Origin: Siphonodentalium dalli
Lineage: Eukaryota; Mollusca; Scaphopoda; Gadilida; Siphonodentaliidae
NCBI GenBank assembly: GCA_032622095.1
Contig: CP136061.1
Location: forward strand, 126,616,754-126,680,753
DNA length: 64,000 nucleotides
Direction of reading: 5' to 3'
The number at the start of each line of letters is the position of its first letter. Position 1 is the first letter of the stretch. The translations under genes were made by a program, and so were the position numbers. Below are positions 59,261 through 64,000 of this stretch, piece by piece. The notes beneath the pieces are model-generated. The model saw nothing but the letters and a program-made list of their open reading frames with translations, was not told where the DNA came from and did no database searches.

Positions 59261-60283
59261 TCTACTATATATTTTGAGAACTACGTATATATGTGTGTAT
59301 ATATATATGTGTGTATATATGTGGGTACTTCATAGAATCGAAAACAGCTACACGGATCGAGCTCAAATTTCGTATATAAGTGTAAAAACACACGGGGATC
59401 GTCCACATCGCATTTTGGACAAGCTCTGAGCACTCCTTGACCCTTAAAGTGCGACATTCGTTTCGATACGATGGGTTTCGATATTTTTATATCCATATTC
59501 ACTTCAAACTGCTAAACCCGTTGAGCCAAAACTTGCTAATACCTTCCAAAATATAGAATTTACATTTTCTCATATATACATTTCTTGTTACGGCTGAAAA
59601 TCTTAGTCTATTTTCGATACATTCATATAAACAAGCTCTAAACTTACACCCCTCAATTCGTGCTAACTCACGCACCTTATATGGCTGCTAAAATTTAGTA
59701 AATACAAGGCACTGTGATACGTCCCAGAATCTGATGGGACTTCCACTGCCTCAAGCCGTGAATACCAACAACAACGACATTGTTGGACTCACCAAGCCGT
59801 GAATGCCAACAACAACGACGTTTGCGAGAACGCAGCTTATATGGCTGCTAAAATTTAGTAAATACGAGGCACTGTGATACGTCCCAGAATCTGACGGGAC
59901 TTCCACTGCCTCAAGCCGTGAATGCCAACAACAACAACATTGTTGGACTCGCCAAGCCGTGAATGCCAACAACGACGACTTTGTTGCCGAGAAAACACAC
60001 AATGCTATTTTCTCTTTACGGCAATGTGAGAATTTTCGGGTGGCCCCAAGCCGTGAATGCCAACAACAACGACATCGTTGGCATACCTCTTTTAGGGACG
60101 GGTATCATAATTCCTCTTGATTAAAATGTTTTTCATCGGGTCAGTTCTTTCTGCCCGATGTACCTTAAATCTTTTAGGGACGGGTACCATAATTTCTCTT
60201 AAAAAGGCACAATTAACTCATTGAAAAGTGAAACAAATGTCATGTTTCGGACCAACGCCGCCAGTGGCGGGCTAACCTGCTAG
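59261..60283 (+). mobile_element. Helitron-like unit 1 of + array
   Basis: Host A at 59260, then TCTACTATATATTTTGAGA. The 3' end has the CCGCC-AGT-GGCGG hairpin (60258-60270), nine bases, then CTAG (60280-60283). No Rep/helicase coding is visible, so it is non-autonomous. The interior has a duplicated block (about 59668-59828 and 59829-59990) and five CAAGCCGTGAATGCCAACAA-type motifs. Confidence 0.75.
59660..60085 (+). repeat. CAAGCCGTGAATGCCAACAA tandem motifs
   Basis: Motif copies near 59751, 59792, 59912, 59955 and 60048, followed by CAACGACR. They sit in a ~161-bp duplicated block inside Helitron-like unit 1. The reverse complement of part of this module (GGCTTGGGGCCACC) occurs at about 62322 in the opposite-strand array. 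Confidence 0.7.
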
Positions 60284-61783
60284 TCTACTATATATTTTGA
60301 GACTTCCGTATATAAATATATATGTGTCTATATTTATCCCACAGGGTTACAGTGAATGACAACAACTGGAATGCGTTTATAGCTACCTGTTCAGAAAATC
60401 ATAATTATTTACAGGAAGCCGATACAATAAATGTAGTAGTAACCAATACAAACAAGTGGGTGACAATTTTTTGAGGCACAATAACCGCCTATACAGATGT
60501 AAGCCAAAAGGTGGAGACGCCAATCGAACGCGTATGTCCCAAAACAAAACAAAAACAGGGAGGGAGGGAGGGTTGTCAACACAAGCGACTGTCCTCAGCA
60601 AATACATTATTGGAAAGAATGTTTAACGCAGTATAACTGCGCGCATCCCCCGGCCAAAGATATAGTTCCCATTATTCTGCTCTTCAAATTATCCCCGTTC
60701 GCTAACTAAATAGCAATACTGCCAAAAATACTTGTACTTTATAATTATGTTTTATTTTCGTCTAAGTACTCCGCAATATCAGTGTATAGCTTACTTATCT
60801 GAACTATCATGCGGTATGGTGTAGTGATAGATACGAGTGAAAGATCTCGTGATCAAACATGATTGTGTTTGTACCAAATTTTTGGTTTAAGGTTACGCAT
60901 CTATAACCCGGTGCGATAAAATACGTCGTTTTGTACAACAATGTTATATACTTTATAGAATCGAAAACGGCTGCAATGATCGTGACCAAACTTCCCATCT
61001 AAGGGTAAAAACCCACGGGAATGGTCGTCGCAGCGTTTTGGAGAGGCTCCGAGCACCCGTTCTCCACTCTCAGTCACAAAAAACGGCACTGTGGGGTTAA
61101 TCGCGTTGATAGTTAAAGAGCGTTCGTATCCGCAGTGTCGTTGATAAAGAGCGTATGCGTGTAATGTGATTCTTACGTCTGGGTCTGGGCGTGACTGTAT
61201 CCAGACATGAGCGTGTTGTGTCATTCTTACGTACTTAGGGCTTCCTAGGAACGGGGGAGATTTTCATCGAGTCAGTTTTTTCGCCCGAAGTGATCTTTAC
61301 CTTGAAACGGGTACCCACAAATGATATATATGTGTGTGTCCTTTATAGACTCGAATCGATTGAGCTCAAACTACCTGTCATGGACGGGTTAAATTGTGAC
61401 CCCGACCTGACCTTGAAAATGATCAATTCAAGGTCAAATCGGGTAAAATTGAAAAACAAAAAATTAAATTAAAAAGGCACAATTAACTCATTGAAAAACT
61501 AAAAATTTAATTAAAAAATTATAGACTCGAACCGATTGAGCTCAAACTTGCTACCTACGGGAAGTGTCATGGACGGGTTAAATTCTGACCCCGACCTGAC
61601 CTTGACCTTGAAAATAATCAATTCAAGGTCAAATCGGTTAAAATTGAAAAACAAAAAATTAAAAGGCACAATTAACTCATTGAAAAAATTAATTAAATTA
61701 AAAAATTAATTTAAAACAAAAAATTAAAATGAAAAATTGTCATGTTTCTGACGATTGCCGCCAGTGGCGGGCTAACCTGCTAG
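60284..61783 (+). mobile_element. Helitron-like unit 2 of + array
   Basis: Begins TCTACTATATATTTTGAGA directly after CTAG of unit 1, with no spacer and no preceding A. Ends GCCGCCAGTGGCGGGCTAAC...CTAG (61780-61783) followed by host T. It shares the CTTTATAGAATCGAAAAC module with unit 1 but is diverged and longer. A repeated ACCGATTGAGCTCAAAC module lies at 61355-61700. Confidence 0.7.
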
Positions 61784-61910
61784 TATAATATAAATTATAT
61801 ATAGCACTTGACTCTCATTGATGAAAATATTCCTGTTTAACCCTTTCAGTGCCAAGTACGATTTTTGTATCAACCCATATTTCCTTGAACATTTTTCAAA
61901 TTTATGATTA

Positions 61911-62899
61911 CTAGAAGGTGACCCGACTTCGTCCGGGCTTTGACCTTGAATTGACCATTTTGAAGGTCAAGGTCAGGTGGGGTCACGATTTGACCCGTTC
62001 AAAACACTCCCTGGAAACAATTACCACTAAGTATCAAATTTTGTCAAAATCCGTCTGGCCGTTTTCCAACACCAACACCCTAAAAATGGGGGAAATCGGC
62101 CCAGCGGATACCGAGATACCCTATGTATCAAATTTCGTCCGTCAAAATCCGCCAGTTTTACCCGATTTGATTTCCACTAAAGTATATAAACGCGCCTCAT
62201 ATACACACGCTCATTAATTATCAAGCTTCAACGTAAAGATAAATTAGCATTGTGTGGTAAATTTTAACTAATTATTTTCTCGCAGTCAAAGTTGAACAAT
62301 ATCGATGTTGTTGACATTGACGGCTTGGGGCCACCGGTAGATTCCATTTCGCAACAACGAAATAGCATTTCAGCTAAATGGATTCTTGGATGAGATTCCA
62401 GACCCGCGGGGTAAATGTAAACGGCTTGAGCCTATGCGTGGTGTGAATATACAAAAAATAAATCTATCGACAATAGACCTAAGAATATTAGCTGTAACAA
62501 AATTTATATATCAGAAATTGTAATAAATGATATATTTTGGGATAGATACACGATTTTTAATAGCCTGCAAATAGAAAATATATATTGTAAATGTTATAAC
62601 TTTGGGAAAAATACACGATGCGTAATTGCCTGCAAATTGCTTACGTTCGTCGACGTATGAATATAGAGTTATCCTCCCTGCATCGCAGTGCTAAATGGCG
62701 TGATTGGCACTGCGGATCCCGAGATATGAGTTTTGAAGGTCAAGGTGACGTCGCACGGACAAATTAATAGGCCTATGTTACTCCTGGCCCGAAAATACCC
62801 CCACATACCAAGTTTCATCAAAATCGGGTCGGCCGTTTTCGAGTTCATCGATTACACACAAACAAACAAACAAACAGATCTTCCAAAATATATAATAGA
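61911..62899 (-). mobile_element. Helitron-like unit, downstream member of minus array
   Basis: Minus strand: begins TCTATTATATATTTTGGAAG at 62899. Ends with a GCCCGGAC-GAA-GTCGGG hairpin, TCACCTT and CTAG at 61911, followed by T. The interior contains GACCTTGA modules and a piece related to the CAAGCCGTGAATGCC motif. No coding. Confidence 0.75.
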
Positions 62900-63573
62900 C
62901 TAGAAGGTGACCGGACTTCGTCCGGGCTTTGACCTTGAATTGTCCATTTTGAAGGTCAAGGTCAAGTGGGGTCACGATTTGACCAGTCGAAAACACTGCC
63001 CGAACAAAAGTACCCGACAAACGTGCCCGTCGAAATCCATCCGGTTTTACCCGATTTGACCTTGAATTGATCATTTTATCAAATTTCGTCGAAATCCCAT
63101 CAAAATTGTCGATTTGACCTTGAATTTACCCGATTTCAAGGTCACGTCGCACGGGCAAATGAATAGGCTTATGAGACTCCCCATATGAAAGTACCCACAC
63201 ATACCAAGTTTCATCAAAATCCCGCGATATTCGGGCGTTTGACCTTGAAATGACCCGATTTCAAGGTCAAGGTCACGTCGCACGGGCAAATTAATAGGCC
63301 TATGGCACTGCCCGGCCGAAAATACTCCCACATACCAAGTTTCATCGAAATCCCGTGATATTCGTGCGTTTGACCTTGAAATGACCCGATTTCAAGGACA
63401 AGGTCACGTCGCACGGGCAAATTAATAGGCCTATGTCACTCACCGGCCGAAAATACCCCCACGTACCAAGTTTCATCGAAATCGGCTCGGCCGTTTTCGA
63501 GTTCATTGGAAACAGACAGACAGACACACACACAGACACACACACAGACAGATCTTCCAAAATATATAATAGA
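62900..63573 (-). mobile_element. Helitron-like unit, upstream member of minus array
   Basis: Minus strand: preceded by host A (63574), begins TCTATTATATATTTTGGAAG with a GTCTGTGTGTG tract. Ends with the hairpin CCGGAC-GAA-GTCCGG, TCACCTT, CTAG (62900-62903). Directly followed by TC of the next unit. The body is three to four ~115-bp units with TACCAAGTTTCATCGAAATC, CATTTCAAGGTCAAAC and AATAGGCCTATG motifs. Confidence 0.75.
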
Positions 63574-63851
63574 TAATAATGTGATACATTGATGGAAAGA
63601 GCTCTTAAAAAAAAATCTGACTTGGCACTGAAAGAGTTAATATAGTGATTTGATAATGGAGGACCAAATATTAACTTTTTTTACATAGTTCATATGTCTT
63701 TTTTTAGGATGCGAAAGCTTACAGCAATAATAGTTAAGACAACATTTCAGTGGTAGTTACCTGGGAACATGGAATTTTTAATTATTTGGTCTAATTGTTA
63801 ATTCTTCAAATTGGTGTAATGGCCAGATAGTAAAATATGAGTTTGAGGTAG

Positions 63852-63957
63852 TGAACAATCACACAATATGCCTTTAAATAATGTGTTTGGGAATCCGTCC
63901 CCTATGGACATCCATGAGTCGTCTGTGATGGCAGTCCTTCTCTGGAGACCGGAGTAA
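63852..63957 (+). other. Doubtful sixth tomosyn segment
   Basis: After a possible acceptor AG (63850-63851) the frame with a one-base lead, which is the phase required by the previous exon, reads EQSHNMPLNNVFGNPSPMDI and then HESSVMAVLLWRPE before TAA at 63955. Tomosyn continues here with ...FENPYPMDIHESPVT, so NP-x-PMDIHES-x-V agrees. Against it: the upstream residues do not match, there is no good pyrimidine tract, and the frame stops early. The minus strand is also open across 63798-63992. It could be a chance match, a decayed exon copy or a divergent exon. Confidence 0.3.
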
Positions 63958-64000
63958 TTGTTCTCGCACCCATACACGCTCACAATTTTCAATTCACAGG

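Larger units (their letters stand above)
61837..63640. mobile_element. P4 MITE split by a Helitron-like array
   Basis: Left part TTAACCCTTTCAGTGCCAAG to TTTATGATTA (61910). Right part from TAATAATGTGATACATTGAT (63574) to GACTTGGCACTGAAAGAGTTAA. The intact copy at 40117 reads GATTATAATAATGTGATA, so removal of 61911-63573 restores it exactly. Confidence 0.85.
52610..64000 (+). other. STXBP5: Tomosyn intron (or intron plus distal exon), at least 11.2 kb
   Basis: Starts at GTACGT, 52610. Either it continues beyond the window or it ends at the doubtful acceptor 63851. It holds TTAA elements and two Helitron-like arrays. 52640-53340 has a GACAGA/TATATA-rich module near 52810-52910 but no defined element. 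54720-55490 and 58460-59250 show nothing recognised. Confidence 0.7.

Noticed and set aside
60810-60860. tRNA-like A-box (GGTGTAGTGATAGA)
   Set aside because: No acceptor stem, no B-box at the right distance and no anticodon arm; not a tRNA or clear SINE head.

Overview
This is a transposon-rich stretch of animal nuclear genome. It is AT-rich, has no operon-like gene packing, and contains short coding segments bounded by consensus splice sites. The recognisable host gene is tomosyn (STXBP5/STXBP5L family, a syntaxin/SNARE regulator related to LLGL), on the + strand. Five coding exons are visible: 1-46 (5' cut by the window), 7717-7840, 27012-27087, 37911-38065 and 52537-52609. They join in phase (0, 1, 2, 1, 2) and encode consecutive blades of the N-terminal WD40 beta-propeller in the family order. 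A doubtful sixth segment lies at 63852-63957. The rest is intron, with introns of about 7.7, 19.2, 10.8, 14.5 and at least 11.4 kb. The dispersed repeats (quadrinucleotide-rich 'GTCCGTCCGTC' modules, 'GATCGAGTTCGAATATGGG' modules, 'TTTGTCCGAGC' modules) look to me like those of lophotrochozoan, probably molluscan, genomes. This is an impression; the species cannot be fixed from sequence alone.

Layout of the introns. 0-7.7 kb: a ~430-bp element in two inverted copies, TTAA-flanked hairpin MITEs, TA-flanked palindromic MITEs and a diverged local duplication. 7.8-27 kb: more of the same, a broken FLYWCH/MULE transposase gene on the minus strand (13357-14491), a minus-strand Helitron-like tandem array (15363-19203), a LINE C-terminal fragment (19622-19825), homopolymer C/G tracts and a perfect 153-bp palindrome (23508-23660). 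27-37.9 kb: a Helitron-like unit (27917-28561), a higher-order satellite (about 28764-31035) and a 4.6-kb foldback element with roughly 1-kb arms (31333-35946) that carries a hAT-type MITE with 8-bp target duplication. 38-52.5 kb: palindromic MITEs, a ~173-bp minisatellite (about 48049-49110) and a nearly identical 755-bp tandem duplication (49143-50652). 52.6-64 kb: a TTAA element nested in another TTAA element (53346-54712), a large TTAA element (55493-58305), and two convergent Helitron-like tandem arrays (59261-61783 + and 61911-63573 -).

How the parts fit. No separate host gene was found inside the introns; the recognisable coding remnants there are transposase and reverse-transcriptase fragments. 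The most informative signal is the clean nested architecture. Several elements sit inside other repeats whose uninterrupted copies are elsewhere in the same window, so insertion sites and target preferences (A|T for Helitrons, TTAA, TA, 8-bp for hAT) can be read directly. The Helitron-like units repeatedly abut head-to-tail (CTAG or TTAG immediately followed by TC) inside a single A|T target. All family assignments are by eye; none was tested by search.
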